Shown in pieces: positions 47,927 through 57,047 of a DNA stretch of 64,000 nucleotides. This DNA comes from Palsa-506 sp963707065. Its GTDB lineage: Bacteria > Actinomycetota > Actinomycetes > Streptosporangiales > Streptosporangiaceae. A program made the position numbers and the translations under genes. The notes beneath the pieces are model-generated. The model did no database searches. It worked only from the letters and a program-made list of their open reading frames with translations, and was not told the origin of the DNA. Numbering within the stretch: position 1 is the stretch's first letter; every line of letters starts with the position of its first letter. Where the stretch lies: the NCBI GenBank assembly GCA_963707065.1, contig CAVPPJ010000058.1, positions 186,001 to 250,000 on the forward strand. The letters are read 5' to 3'.

Positions 47927-50557
47927 GTGTCGGTAACGAATGCGGCCGGTGAGCCTGGCGTGCGCATCCCGCGGTTCCCGTCCTCCAAGTTCTCTGCTCC
48001 GAGGCTGGCGCCGCGTCTGGTGCGCCGGCCAAGGTTGCTCGACCGGCTAGACCGGGGAGAGCAGGTTCGGCTCGGGCTGGTGGTGGGCCCCGCGGGGGCG
48101 GGTAAGACCATGCTGCTGGCTGACTGGCTGGCTGCCCGCCCGGACCGGCCGTCGGCGTGGCTGAGTTGCGACGTGGCCGACGCTGATCCGGTCCGGTTCG
48201 TCTCCGCCGTCATCGAGGCCATGCGGCTTGGCTACGATCAGCCGAAGATCGGCGAGGATGCCAGCCAGCTGATGGGCCTTGATGGTGAGGTGTCGGCTGA
48301 TGTTGTCGCTGCCCTGGCCGATGACCTGGACGCGCAGGACGGGGAGCGGGTACTGGTCATAGACGACTTTCACCTGGCCGGCGCGGCGAGCTCCGACGCG
48401 CTGAGCTGGCTGGTGGAGTACCACCCGCCGTCAGTGCAGCTGGTGGTGGCGAGCCGGGTTGATCCGCCGCTCAGGGTGCACCGCATGCGAGCGCATCAGG
48501 ACCTGGTCGAGCTGCGGGATGAGGATCTGTACTTCTCCGTGGAAGAGACCAGGAGTTTCCTGTCCGGGTTCGGCGTGTGGCTGGATGAGCCAGACCTGGC
48601 TCTGGTCCACCGGCGCAGCGAGGGATGGGTAGCCGGGCTGCAGATGGCCGCGATCTCGATCCATGCTTCACCCGATCCCGCCACGGCAGCTGGCCGGGTC
48701 GATCTGCGCCGCCATACTGTCGCCGACTACTTCTTGGAGGAGGTCCTCTACCGGCAGCCTCCAGAGGTCGTCGAGTTCATGCTGGCCAGCTCGGTCCTCG
48801 ATGAGCTTTCGGTGCCCGCCTGCACAGCTGTGTACGGCCAGGGCGCGGCCAGGATGCTCGAGTTCATCTACGGCGCGCACATGTTTGTGGCGATCGTGGA
48901 TGACGAGACTCGCGTCTATCGTTATCACCACCTGATCAGGCAAGTTCTTCAAACGGAGTTGCACGCCCGGGATCCGGCTGGGGAGAAGGGGCTACATGAG
49001 GCCGCGGCGCGCTATCTGGTCGGGGCTGGTCAGGTCGGTGCGGCCGCGCGGCACTTGCTGGCCGCCGGTGAACGGGCCGAGGCCTTCAGCCTGCTCAATG
49101 AGGGGCTCGTGCGCGACGTCTTGACGAACCCGGCCGTCGTCAGTGCGCTCGACCTCGACGAGATCCGGCCCGAGATCTTCGCGGACACACCCGAGTTTCT
49201 GCTGCCCATGGCGGCCGAGCTGCTCTGGCGGGGGGCGTTCGAGCGCGGTTCGCGGGCTGTCGCGCTGGCCCGGCAGAGCCCTGTCGATCCGGGCCGGCAG
49301 CCCGAGCTGGCGGTGCGGCTGGCGCTGGTGAACATGCTTCATTGCACGTTTATCGGCCAGTTTGACGAGGCGCTGGCGCACCGGGACTGGACACGGCCGT
49401 TCGAGGCCAAGACCGACGGGGTCAGCGATTGGGTCGTCACGCTCGACACCTTGGCCATGTACTGCCATACCTATCTGAACCAGTTCGGCGAAGCCCGGCA
49501 GCTCGCGGATGCCCTCGCTGCGGCTAAGGTGAGCGTTCCGCTGACCGAGGTGCTCTGCCCCGGAGTGATCAGCCAGGCAGCCTTCTTGGAGGGCGCCCTC
49601 GAAGAGGCTGGCACCCTGGCCGCTGGCACCCTGGCCGCGGCCCGCCGCCTTGGCTTCGACCGCCACTTTTTTGTGTTCCACGCACTACGGACAACCGCTC
49701 TGCTCGCATTGGAGCGGTGTGATCTGGCTGCGGCCGCCGAGCCGGTAGAACGTGCGCTGGCCATGGTCGGCAGCGCCCGGCCCGCCTTCAATTGCATGGC
49801 CCAGCTGGACCGGGCCCGGATCTGGGCGGCCGACGGCAACCTCGACGAAGCCCTCAGCTCATTGCCCGCGGCGCGTTCGGCGCTCAACAGCGACCATTCT
49901 GTCCTTCTGACCCAAGCCGACGAGCTCGAAGCCCGTCTCCGTCTCGGTCTCGGCGATCAGAAAGGTGCCAGGAGCGTCACCGATGGACTGCCCGATGACC
50001 GGCGCCTCGTCATGTCGGTGATCATCGCTCTCGCGGCCGGGAACCCCAAGGAAGCGGCACAAGTCCTGAGCCACGCCCCGGCTGAGGGAAACACGATCCG
50101 GTCCGATCTGGAGTTGCGGCTGCTGCGCGCAAGCATCGCCATCGGCCGATCCTCACCCCAGGCACCCGCCCTGGTCAGACAGGCTCTAGCAGTGGCCATG
50201 CGCCACGGTTTCGTCCAGACCGTCGTGGACACAGCTCCGCAGCTGGCTGATCACGTGATCTCCAACCCCGACCTCTATCCCCATACCGAGCACCTGGCGG
50301 CGCTGATCACCGCCAGCCTCCGAGCACGCAAGCTCGCCAGGGCGGCTTTCCGGCAGAGTAAGCTACTAGACCCGCTGACCGCTGCCGAGATGCGCGTGCT
50401 GGAACTACTGCCGACCAGCACCTACCGGCAGATCGCCACCACCCTCTACATCTCGCTCAACACGGTGAAGACCCACCTCCGGTCGGTCTACCAGAAGCTC
50501 GGGGTGACCTCCCGTTCTTCTGCCGTCAAAAGAGCGGCCTCGCTGGGCCTTCTGTAA
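47927..50557 (+). CDS. LAL-type (MalT-like) LuxR-family transcriptional regulator 2
   Basis: An 876-aa paralogue of the gene at 17.9 kb. Walker A GPAGAGKT at 54-61, Walker B-like VLVIDDFHLAG, long helical sensor region, C-terminal HTH LTAAEMRVLELLPTSTY and ISLNTVKTHLRSVYQKLGV. Starts GTG. The recognition helices of the two paralogues are nearly identical (IATTLYISLNTVKTHLRS versus IAATLYISRNTVKTHLRS), so they may bind the same sites. It has no palindrome upstream. Confidence 0.9.
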   Translation: MSVTNAAGEPGVRIPRFPSSKFSAPRLAPRLVRRPRLLDRLDRGEQVRLGLVVGPAGAGKTMLLADWLAARPDRPSAWLSCDVADADPVRFVSAVIEAMRLGYDQPKIGEDASQLMGLDGEVSADVVAALADDLDAQDGERVLVIDDFHLAGAASSDALSWLVEYHPPSVQLVVASRVDPPLRVHRMRAHQDLVELRDEDLYFSVEETRSFLSGFGVWLDEPDLALVHRRSEGWVAGLQMAAISIHASPDPATAAGRVDLRRHTVADYFLEEVLYRQPPEVVEFMLASSVLDELSVPACTAVYGQGAARMLEFIYGAHMFVAIVDDETRVYRYHHLIRQVLQTELHARDPAGEKGLHEAAARYLVGAGQVGAAARHLLAAGERAEAFSLLNEGLVRDVLTNPAVVSALDLDEIRPEIFADTPEFLLPMAAELLWRGAFERGSRAVALARQSPVDPGRQPELAVRLALVNMLHCTFIGQFDEALAHRDWTRPFEAKTDGVSDWVVTLDTLAMYCHTYLNQFGEARQLADALAAAKVSVPLTEVLCPGVISQAAFLEGALEEAGTLAAGTLAAARRLGFDRHFFVFHALRTTALLALERCDLAAAAEPVERALAMVGSARPAFNCMAQLDRARIWAADGNLDEALSSLPAARSALNSDHSVLLTQADELEARLRLGLGDQKGARSVTDGLPDDRRLVMSVIIALAAGNPKEAAQVLSHAPAEGNTIRSDLELRLLRASIAIGRSSPQAPALVRQALAVAMRHGFVQTVVDTAPQLADHVISNPDLYPHTEHLAALITASLRARKLARAAFRQSKLLDPLTAAEMRVLELLPTSTYRQIATTLYISLNTVKTHLRSVYQKLGVTSRSSAVKRAASLGLL

Positions 50558-50563
50558 CCGCCG

Positions 50564-51451
50564 CTATCCGGCGAACGATGAGGCAGGCACGCCTGCTACC
50601 CCGGGACGGCAGACGAACGTCGCGCCCGCACGCGGCTCCCTCTTCAGCCGCTCGGTACTCAGGCGGTAGGCGGCAGAGGTCACGTACAGGTCCGCTAGGC
50701 CGGGACCCCCGAAGGTGCAGCTCGTCACCTGGGACACCGGGAAGAGAACCTCATCCAGCTGTTCCCCCGCTGGTGAAAAGCAGCGAACCGTGCCGCCGCC
50801 GAAGCACGCAACCCAGAGGTTCCCCCTACTATCGACAGTCATCCCATCGGGTATCCCGTGCGCGCGCTCGATAGTGACGAGCCGTCTCCGGTTGCCGACG
50901 GAGCCGGTGTCGGTGTCGTAGTCGAAGGCATCGACACTCTGGGTAGCCGAGTCGATGAAGTACAACTGGCTACCGCCGGGGCTCCACGCGATCCCGTTCG
51001 ATTGCGTTACGTCGCGGACTATCCGGTCGTATGACCAGTCCGGTTCCACGCGGTAGAGCGCCGCGGCCTGTGGAGTGAAGTCAAAGGCCGTCGTCCCGGC
51101 GAGCAGGCGCCCAGCGGGGTCGCATTTCGCGTCGTTCATCCGGTTGCCCTGGGTGTCGCGCTCGACCGGCGCGGTGAGCTCGAAGTTGTCCCCGGCATCT
51201 GTGGCCACGGCGATACCGTCACGTACCGCAAGCACGAGCCCGCCATCGCGCCGGGGAACAACCGCGCCCACTTCCTGGCCAACGGAGAAGGAATTCAGCG
51301 CAGTCCCGGACTGGTCGTAACGAAAGATCGTGCCGCCGGTCAAGTCGACGAACAGCAGCGTCATGCTCCGCTGGTCCCAATGCGGCGCCTCGCCCACATC
51401 GGCGCGGAGATCGGCGAATACCTCGACGCTCACCCTCGCGGAACGGGCCAT
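50564..51451 (-). CDS. SMP-30/gluconolactonase/LRE family protein
   Basis: A 295-aa six-bladed beta-propeller hydrolase. GEAPHWDQRS near the N-terminus supplies the metal-binding Glu; RMNDAKCDPAGRLLAGT, SNGIAWSPGGSQLYFIDS and HGIPDGMTVDSRGNLWVACF supply the Asn and Asp ligands. Probably a sugar lactonase. Convergent with LAL2, stops 6 nt apart. Confidence 0.9.
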   Translation of the reverse strand: MARSARVSVEVFADLRADVGEAPHWDQRSMTLLFVDLTGGTIFRYDQSGTALNSFSVGQEVGAVVPRRDGGLVLAVRDGIAVATDAGDNFELTAPVERDTQGNRMNDAKCDPAGRLLAGTTAFDFTPQAAALYRVEPDWSYDRIVRDVTQSNGIAWSPGGSQLYFIDSATQSVDAFDYDTDTGSVGNRRRLVTIERAHGIPDGMTVDSRGNLWVACFGGGTVRCFSPAGEQLDEVLFPVSQVTSCTFGGPGLADLYVTSAAYRLSTERLKREPRAGATFVCRPGVAGVPASSFAG

Positions 51452-51671
51452 CTCCTACCTTGCCTGGAAGGTCAGTTGAATCATCCTGAGCGATGCGAGC
51501 GTTCAAGCCCGGTTAAGAAGGTTCCTCGACTGTGCTGGCTGCAGGTCAACGTACGTCACCGACATGGTAGGCGGCACGGTTCTCATCGGGAGATCACAAG
51601 GTCAAGATCGCGACCCGGGTCGCTCGCCGCCACGCCCGGTAACCGCGCCGCTGAGTCGTGGGCCTCGGTAA
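51452..51671. other. gap upstream of palindrome site 9
   Basis: No gene seen between the SMP-30 start and the palindrome. The remaining 218 nt from the site's -10 hexamer to the STAS gene is a long leader without a recognised feature. Confidence 0.5.
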
Positions 51672-51718
51672 TCACCCGGAAAAGGGTGAGTACAGAGGCC
51701 CCAGTCGCACTGCATGCT
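51672..51718 (+). promoter_or_regulatory. palindrome promoter site 9 (exact box, CATGCT at N23)
   Basis: TCACCC-GGAAAA-GGGTGA at 51672-51689, then 23 nt, then CATGCT at 51713-51718. The STAS gene starts 247 nt from the box, the longest leader of the set. Confidence 0.65.
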
Positions 51719-51936
51719 TACCGCAGGATCAGCGAACAGCAAAGCGCAACCTTGATGCGATCACCTACACACGAGATCACTGCCCCCAGTGCCTGGGTTG
51801 ACCTCGCCTAGTTGCACCTCCGCAACCTGCCCCTCCCCGCCATGAATAGTCATGCGCCGGTCAAGGCGCGGGACGGACGCAGAGCGGAAATCGCCCGCGA
51901 ACATGCAGCGCGGGTCGCTGACGAACGGAGCGCAGG

Positions 51937-52326
51937 ATGCCCGCAGATGTTGCCGAAGCAAGAACCATCGAGGGTGTAACCGTGGCCGTACAGGGCGATC
52001 CGCAGGGAACTGAGCCGCTTGAGCTGGACCACTGGATCGGCTCTGCGGGCGAGGCCACCGTGAACCTCCGTGGCGAACTGGATATAGCCAGCGCCGAGGC
52101 GGCCGTCAGCTATGTCAGGAATGTCATCGATCGCCACGGCGCGCCGGTGACTGTGGACCTAACCGCACTGGCTTTCTGCGACGCCCGGGGTCTAGCCGCG
52201 CTGCTGCGGATGGCCGATTATGCAGAGCAGGCGGGCTGCGCGTTCCGGCTGGTCTCGCCTCGTCCGTCCCTGGTGAAGATCATGCGGATCACTGGCCTGA
52301 ACCGCAGGTTCCTTGTCTCCAGGTGA
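51937..52326 (+). CDS. STAS-domain anti-anti-sigma-like protein without phospho-serine
   Basis: A 129-aa single STAS domain: GEATVNLRGELDIASAEAA, then VTVDLTALAFCDARGLAAL. In classic SpoIIAA/RsbV proteins the loop is D-x-S/T-G; here it is DARGL, with Arg in place of the phosphorylated Ser/Thr, so switching by a kinase is unlikely. It may be a constitutive partner of an anti-sigma factor or have another ligand. Preceded by palindrome site 9. Confidence 0.85.
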   Translation: MPADVAEARTIEGVTVAVQGDPQGTEPLELDHWIGSAGEATVNLRGELDIASAEAAVSYVRNVIDRHGAPVTVDLTALAFCDARGLAALLRMADYAEQAGCAFRLVSPRPSLVKIMRITGLNRRFLVSR

Positions 52327-52516
52327 CTGCCAGCTGATTCCTGAAACCCGCCCGGGTTCCTTATGACGCCTGGCCTTGTCTGGGCTGGAGGGACAGTCGG
52401 CCGGCTCGGCCGCTAGGCTGGCGGTGGGCTGCTGGGCGGGGAGCGGAGCCACGCGGAGTCGCAGGCCATCGAGGAGATCACGGCCGGCGCTGGGCACGGC
52501 CGGTTTGTGACCGGGA

Positions 52517-52563
52517 TCACCCTCGAATGGGTGGCGACACCGCAGGGACGACCCGGGCAGGAT
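52517..52563 (+). promoter_or_regulatory. palindrome promoter site 10 (GGGTGG variant, CAGGAT at N23)
   Basis: TCACCC-TCGAAT-GGGTGG at 52517-52534, one mismatch, then 23 nt, then CAGGAT at 52558-52563, 99 nt before ATG 52634. It marks the right end of the regulon in this window. Confidence 0.75.
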
Positions 52564-52633
52564 CGGATGCGGGCCCGGGCAAGTCCGGGCGAGATATGCT
52601 CATGCGTCACTGCCGACGGGCTTGGGGTGTGCT

Positions 52634-54424
52634 ATGACGGATCGGGTTGGCCTTTCCGGCGGACCAGGTGAGCATCCAGGTGCCGCGGACCGTCCGGCCG
52701 ATCCGGCCGAAGCCGGTCAGCCGCCTGAGGCGGCCGGGGCCTCCCCGGCGGTAGCGGCGGCTGAAGGTTCTCAGCCATCGCCGGACCCCCGGAAACCCCG
52801 GAAGCTGCTCTATGTCACGCTCCCCGGCTGCTGGGGTGCGCTCATTTTCGCCTGCTTGTCCTTCACGCCGTCGCTGCTCCCGCGCGGCGGTGTCGTCCAG
52901 GGCCTGGTCTGTGGCATCACCGCGGCCATCGGCTACGGGCTCGGAGTACTCGCCGCGTGGGTCTGGCGGGCTTTCGCTGATCGAGATCCCCGGCGTCCGC
53001 GGCGCTGGGCCTGGCTCGCCTTCTTCATCAGCGCGGCTGTCCTCTACGTGGCTTGCTTCGGGCTCGGGCAGTACTGGCAGCATGAGATCCGCAAGCTGAT
53101 GGGGGTGACAGATTACAACATCCCGCTCGTCGTGGCCTCGCCGTTCATCGCGGCGCTGGCCTTCTGCCTGCTGCTGTTGATCGGGCGCGCCCTTCACGGC
53201 CTGTACCGCTGGCTCGCGAAGCTGCTCAACCACTGGATCGGGCCGCGCGCGGCGAAAGCGGTTGGCTGGGTGCTGGTGGTCGGCGTCACCTATCTGGTGG
53301 TCAGCGGCCTGTTGCTGCAGGGCTTCGTTAACGTCATGAACAGCGCGTACGCGCAGCGCGACACGACGACCGCGGAAGGGGTGCACCAGCCCGCGACCAG
53401 CCTGCGTTCGGGCGGCCCGGATTCGCTCATACCGTGGGACACGCTGGGATACCAGGGCCGCAACTTCATCGGCAAGGGCCCTTCGGTAAGTGATATCGAG
53501 AAGTTCACCGGCCATCCGGCCATGCAGCCGATCCGGGTCTACGCCGGGCTGGCGTCAGCCTCCAGCCCGGAGTCCCAGGCCGCGCTGGCGGTCAGGGATC
53601 TCCAGCGCGCGGGCGGGCTCGGCCGCAAGGACCTGCTGGTAGTGACGACGACCGGCAGCGGCTGGGTCGATCCATCGCTGGTGGACTCCTTCGAGTACCT
53701 CAGCGGCGGCGACTGCGCGACCGTGGCGATCCAGTACTCCTACCTGCCATCGTGGATTTCCTACCTGGTCGACCAGTCAAAGGCCCTCGCAGCGGGCCGG
53801 GCACTGTTTGACGCGGCCTATGGCGCTTGGGCGAAGCTACCCTCCGATCACCGCCCCCGGCTCTTCGTCGCCGGGGAAAGCCTGGGGTCGTTCGGCGGCG
53901 AGGCGGCCTTTACCGGCGAAAACGACCTGGCCAACCGCACCTCCGGCGCGCTGTTCGCCGGCCCGCCCAATTTCAACACGCTGTTCCGGCAATTCAGCGA
54001 CAACCGCGACCCCGGCAGCCCGGAGGTCCAGCCCATCTACCAGGACGGGCGAATCGTGCGGTTCGCGAACAATCCGGCCACGGCAATCCCGCCGCAGGGC
54101 CAGCCCTGGAAAGGCAGCCGGGTCCTCTATATGCTGCACCCGTCCGACCCGATCGTCTGGTGGAGCCCGCATCTGATCTTCAGCGAGCCGGACTGGATCA
54201 GCGAGCCTCCAGGCAAGGACGTGCTCAAGACCATGTTCTGGATGCCGTTCATAACCTTCTGGCAGGTCACGGCCGACCTCCCGTTCGCCACCGGCGTCCC
54301 GGACGGGCACGGTCACCGGTACTCGGCCGAGTACGTCGACGGGTGGAATGCCGTCATGCGGCCCGCCGGCTTTTCCTCCGAGGACCTGGCCAGCCTCAGG
54401 AAAATCATCACGGCCGTGCGGTAA
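52634..54424 (+). CDS. membrane-anchored alpha/beta hydrolase (Abhydrolase_9 type)
   Basis: A 596-aa protein. About five N-terminal helices (LYVTLPGCWGALIFACLSF to VVGVTYLVVSGLLLQGF) precede a hydrolase domain with nucleophile elbow GESLG near residue 416. This layout fits the actinobacterial Abhydrolase_9 family; substrate unknown, probably envelope lipids. ATG 52634 is chosen because it gives MTDRVGLSGG, the start shared with permeases 2 and 3; a GTG four codons upstream is also in frame. Regulon member by site 10. Confidence 0.85.
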   Translation: MTDRVGLSGGPGEHPGAADRPADPAEAGQPPEAAGASPAVAAAEGSQPSPDPRKPRKLLYVTLPGCWGALIFACLSFTPSLLPRGGVVQGLVCGITAAIGYGLGVLAAWVWRAFADRDPRRPRRWAWLAFFISAAVLYVACFGLGQYWQHEIRKLMGVTDYNIPLVVASPFIAALAFCLLLLIGRALHGLYRWLAKLLNHWIGPRAAKAVGWVLVVGVTYLVVSGLLLQGFVNVMNSAYAQRDTTTAEGVHQPATSLRSGGPDSLIPWDTLGYQGRNFIGKGPSVSDIEKFTGHPAMQPIRVYAGLASASSPESQAALAVRDLQRAGGLGRKDLLVVTTTGSGWVDPSLVDSFEYLSGGDCATVAIQYSYLPSWISYLVDQSKALAAGRALFDAAYGAWAKLPSDHRPRLFVAGESLGSFGGEAAFTGENDLANRTSGALFAGPPNFNTLFRQFSDNRDPGSPEVQPIYQDGRIVRFANNPATAIPPQGQPWKGSRVLYMLHPSDPIVWWSPHLIFSEPDWISEPPGKDVLKTMFWMPFITFWQVTADLPFATGVPDGHGHRYSAEYVDGWNAVMRPAGFSSEDLASLRKIITAVR

Positions 54425-54488
54425 CCGCAGCAGTGCGGCGCGCCAGCCGGCTGGCGGCATCTCGGCCCGGCGGGGCCGGCATGCTGCG

Positions 54489-55217
54489 CTAGTGGACCGC
54501 GAACCATGCGACGGTGAGCGCGAGGCCGTTGGTTGCGATGTGCGCCATGACCGGGGCGATCAGGCTCCTGGACCGCAGCCGGAGCCAGCAGAAGGCCAGA
54601 CCGGCGGCGAACGTAACCGCGATCGAGCCGAGCACCAGCAGTACCTGCCCGCCGACGCTGGCGGACAGGCCGCTGACCGCGCGGTTGTCGGACATCGTGT
54701 GCAACGTCGGCGCGATGTGCCATAGGCCGAACAGCGCCGAGGTAACCAGGCTCGCGCGCCACGGTCCCCATAGCCTCAGCGCCGACCCCAGCAGCACGCC
54801 GCGGAAGGCGAGTTCCTCGGGGATCGCCGTGAACAGCACGATCGAGATCCCAAGTTCGTAAATCAGCCGTCCGCCGCTGATCTGCGCCCGTGAGTCGTGC
54901 AGGAAGCCGTTCGTCGCGGGGATCACGGCCGCCATGATCAGGACCAGCAAGACGATCCCGAAGGCACCGGCGCCATAACGCAAGCCCGCGCCTGCATCAG
55001 CCCGGCCGAGCCCGAGGTCAGCCAGAGTTGCGCCCGCGCTCCAGGCGATCAGGACCAGAGCTCCGGTGAGAAGGGTGACCGATACCACGGGCGGCCCCAG
55101 CAGCCCGTACGAGCGCGCGACGCTGAACAGGACCAGGACGCCCACGGTCTGCAGGAAACAGCGGCCGGCTTTCATAGCTTTCGCCGGAGCCTGCGCAGGT
55201 CCTTTTCGTTGGCGCAT
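54489..55217 (-). CDS. CPBP-family intramembrane metalloprotease
   Basis: A 242-aa protein with about seven helices. The motif IPEELAFRGVLLG supplies EE-x3-R and FGLWHIAP supplies the histidine of the CPBP (Rce1-like) active site. The first ATG begins MRQRKGPAQ; an internal ATG at 55175 is an alternative. Role likely in peptide maturation or resistance to a self-made peptide; no partner gene is near. Confidence 0.8.
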   Translation of the reverse strand: MRQRKGPAQAPAKAMKAGRCFLQTVGVLVLFSVARSYGLLGPPVVSVTLLTGALVLIAWSAGATLADLGLGRADAGAGLRYGAGAFGIVLLVLIMAAVIPATNGFLHDSRAQISGGRLIYELGISIVLFTAIPEELAFRGVLLGSALRLWGPWRASLVTSALFGLWHIAPTLHTMSDNRAVSGLSASVGGQVLLVLGSIAVTFAAGLAFCWLRLRSRSLIAPVMAHIATNGLALTVAWFAVH

Positions 55218-55445
55218 TCCACGGCCTTCTCAATGACCGGTGTCGCGATAGGGGCAACCCGTCGGTGCACTATGGTCCCGCAGCGTAATTCAAATGCGAC
55301 CGGCGATGACAAACGTGCTCCCCTGTATACCCCACGACCTCAGCCCACAACCCGGCACATGGCCCGGCGGGCGGCCCACCGTTGCCCTCACCTGCGCGCC
55401 CGACGGCCCGCCGGCGCACGGACTCCTGGACTGCGAAATATTTGG

Positions 55446-55520
55446 GGTGAGCGAGGGGATTCGAACCCCCGACATCCAGGACCACAACCTGGCGCTCTAA
55501 CCAGCTGAGCTACGCCCACC
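55446..55520 (-). tRNA. tRNA-His (anticodon GTG)
   Basis: Cloverleaf on the minus strand: G-1 encoded at 55520, acceptor GTGGGCG/CGCTCAC, D-arm GCTC...GAGC, anticodon stem CCAGG/CCTGG with loop TTGTGGT (GTG), T-loop TTCGAAT. The discriminator is C73, pairing with G-1 as expected for tRNA-His. The CCA end is encoded at 55443-55445. Located beside oligoribonuclease, a conserved actinobacterial arrangement. Confidence 0.97.
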
Positions 55521-55575
55521 ACGGCCGCGCGGCAGAATTTCGCCCTGCGGCTTCACGCAGCATACCGGGATGTGC

Positions 55576-56256
55576 TTACCGGGCAGAACCAGGCCCGCTG
55601 CCCGCTGCCCCGCCCGCCGCCGTCGGCCCGGTCGTGGCGGGCGCCGGAGGAGCGGCGGGCGGACTCCCGCCATGCCGCGTCGCGATCTCCTTGGCAGCCG
55701 CCGAATCCGGGCCGGGCGGGCGGACGAAGACTGCCTCGCGGTAATAGCCCAGCTCCTGGACGCTCTCCCGGATGTCCGCCAGGGCACGGTGCCCGCCGTG
55801 CTTTTCCGGGCTGGCGAAATAGGCCCGGGGGTACCAGCGCCGTGCCAGTTCCTTGATGCTCGACACGTCGACCATCCGGTAGTGCAGGAACGTGTCAAGC
55901 TCGGGCATGTCCCTGGCCAGGAACGACCGGTCGGTGGCGATCGAGTTGCCGCAGAGCGGCACCTTCTTCGACTCCGGGACATGCCCGCGCACGTAAGCCA
56001 GGACCTGTTCCTGAGCCTCGGCCAGGGTGATCCCGCCGCCGAGCTCGGCCAGCAGGCCGGACTTGGTATGCATCTCCCGGACGATGTCCGGCATATGGTC
56101 AAGCGCCTCGGCCGGCGGCTTGATCACGAGGTCGATGCCGTCGTCCAGCATGTTGAGCTGTCCGTCGGTTACCAGGCAGGCGATCTCGACTAGGGCGTCA
56201 TGTGCCAAGTCAAGACCGGTCATTTCGCAGTCGATCCAGACGAGCCGGTCAGTCAT
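55576..56256 (-). CDS. orn: oligoribonuclease
   Basis: A 226-aa DEDD-family 3'-5' exoribonuclease that degrades di- to pentanucleotides such as pGpG. WIDCEMTGLD supplies D10 and E12; NSIATDRSFLARDMPELD and the late HRALADIRESV supply the remaining acidic and His residues. A Pro/Ala-rich tail of about 25 residues is beyond the usual length. Starts ATG. Confidence 0.95.
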   Translation of the reverse strand: MTDRLVWIDCEMTGLDLAHDALVEIACLVTDGQLNMLDDGIDLVIKPPAEALDHMPDIVREMHTKSGLLAELGGGITLAEAQEQVLAYVRGHVPESKKVPLCGNSIATDRSFLARDMPELDTFLHYRMVDVSSIKELARRWYPRAYFASPEKHGGHRALADIRESVQELGYYREAVFVRPPGPDSAAAKEIATRHGGSPPAAPPAPATTGPTAAGGAAGSGPGSAR

Positions 56257-56307
56257 GGCCCCAGCCTAGGCCCCCCGTAGCCGCGCATGATCCGGCTACG
56301 GAACGCA

Positions 56308-56979
56308 TCAGGCGCGGCCGGCCGGCCGCGCCAGGGCGGCAATGTGGTCCGGGGCAGCCAGCCCGGGCCGGAGCTCGGGGTCAGGCTCGGGCGGCCCGAA
56401 CACCAGCGCGGCCGGGACCACGCCGGCCCAGAAGTCCAGCTGATAGTCCTCCGGCTCGTCCTTGGGCGGCCCGGTGCGGACCTTGACCGACGCCTCACCG
56501 AGCGGCAGCGCGAGCACGGCGGTGGCCGCGAGTTCCTTGCGGTTCGGCGGGCGTGCCTGCGCCCACCGGCCGGGGATCAGCTGCTCAGTGACCGCCTGCA
56601 GCCCGGCCAGCTTGCCCGCATCGTCAGTGATCAGCCGCGGCGTGCCGAAGACGACGGCGCAGCGGTAGTTCATCGAATGATGGAAGATCGCCCTGGCGCA
56701 CACCATGCCGTCCAGGTGGGTGACGGTCACGCAGGCGTCCTGCCCGTCGGCGGCGAGCAGCGAGCGGTTCGCCGACGATCCGTGCAGGTACAGCGTGTCA
56801 CCCGCCCGGCCGTAGCCGGTCGGCAGCACGACGGGCGAGCCATCGACGACGACGCCGAGGTGGCAGATGAGGCCGGCGTCAAGCACGGCGTACAGCTCGG
56901 CGCGGTCGCTGCGGCCGCGTTCGCGGAGGCGATGCAGCCGGGTGCGCTCGGTGCGGGAGAGGGTGAGATCAGCGCTCAT
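56308..56979 (-). CDS. pyridoxamine 5'-phosphate oxidase-family protein
   Basis: A 223-aa split-barrel flavoprotein. CHLGVVVDGSPVVLPTGYGR, LYLHGSSANRSLL and ARAIFHHSMNYRCAVVFG are the family pattern seen in FMN-binding PPOX-like proteins of actinobacteria. It is divergent from a MocR regulator across a 68-bp gap containing a palindrome, so it is probably its target, perhaps in vitamin B6 or heme/flavin metabolism. Confidence 0.85.
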   Translation of the reverse strand: MSADLTLSRTERTRLHRLRERGRSDRAELYAVLDAGLICHLGVVVDGSPVVLPTGYGRAGDTLYLHGSSANRSLLAADGQDACVTVTHLDGMVCARAIFHHSMNYRCAVVFGTPRLITDDAGKLAGLQAVTEQLIPGRWAQARPPNRKELAATAVLALPLGEASVKVRTGPPKDEPEDYQLDFWAGVVPAALVFGPPEPDPELRPGLAAPDHIAALARPAGRA

Positions 56980-56999
56980 GATGCCCTACGGTACAAGCT

Positions 57000-57025
57000 A
57001 AGTGGACTTGCTTAAATATCCACTT
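57000..57025. promoter_or_regulatory. inverted-repeat operator between the PPOX and MocR genes
   Basis: AAGTGGA-N12-TCCACTT, a perfect 7-bp inverted repeat with an AT-rich centre, in the divergent intergenic region. Its place suggests binding by the MocR protein encoded at 57048, controlling both genes. Confidence 0.65.
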
Positions 57026-57047
57026 TGGACGAAAGAGGGAAGACCAC

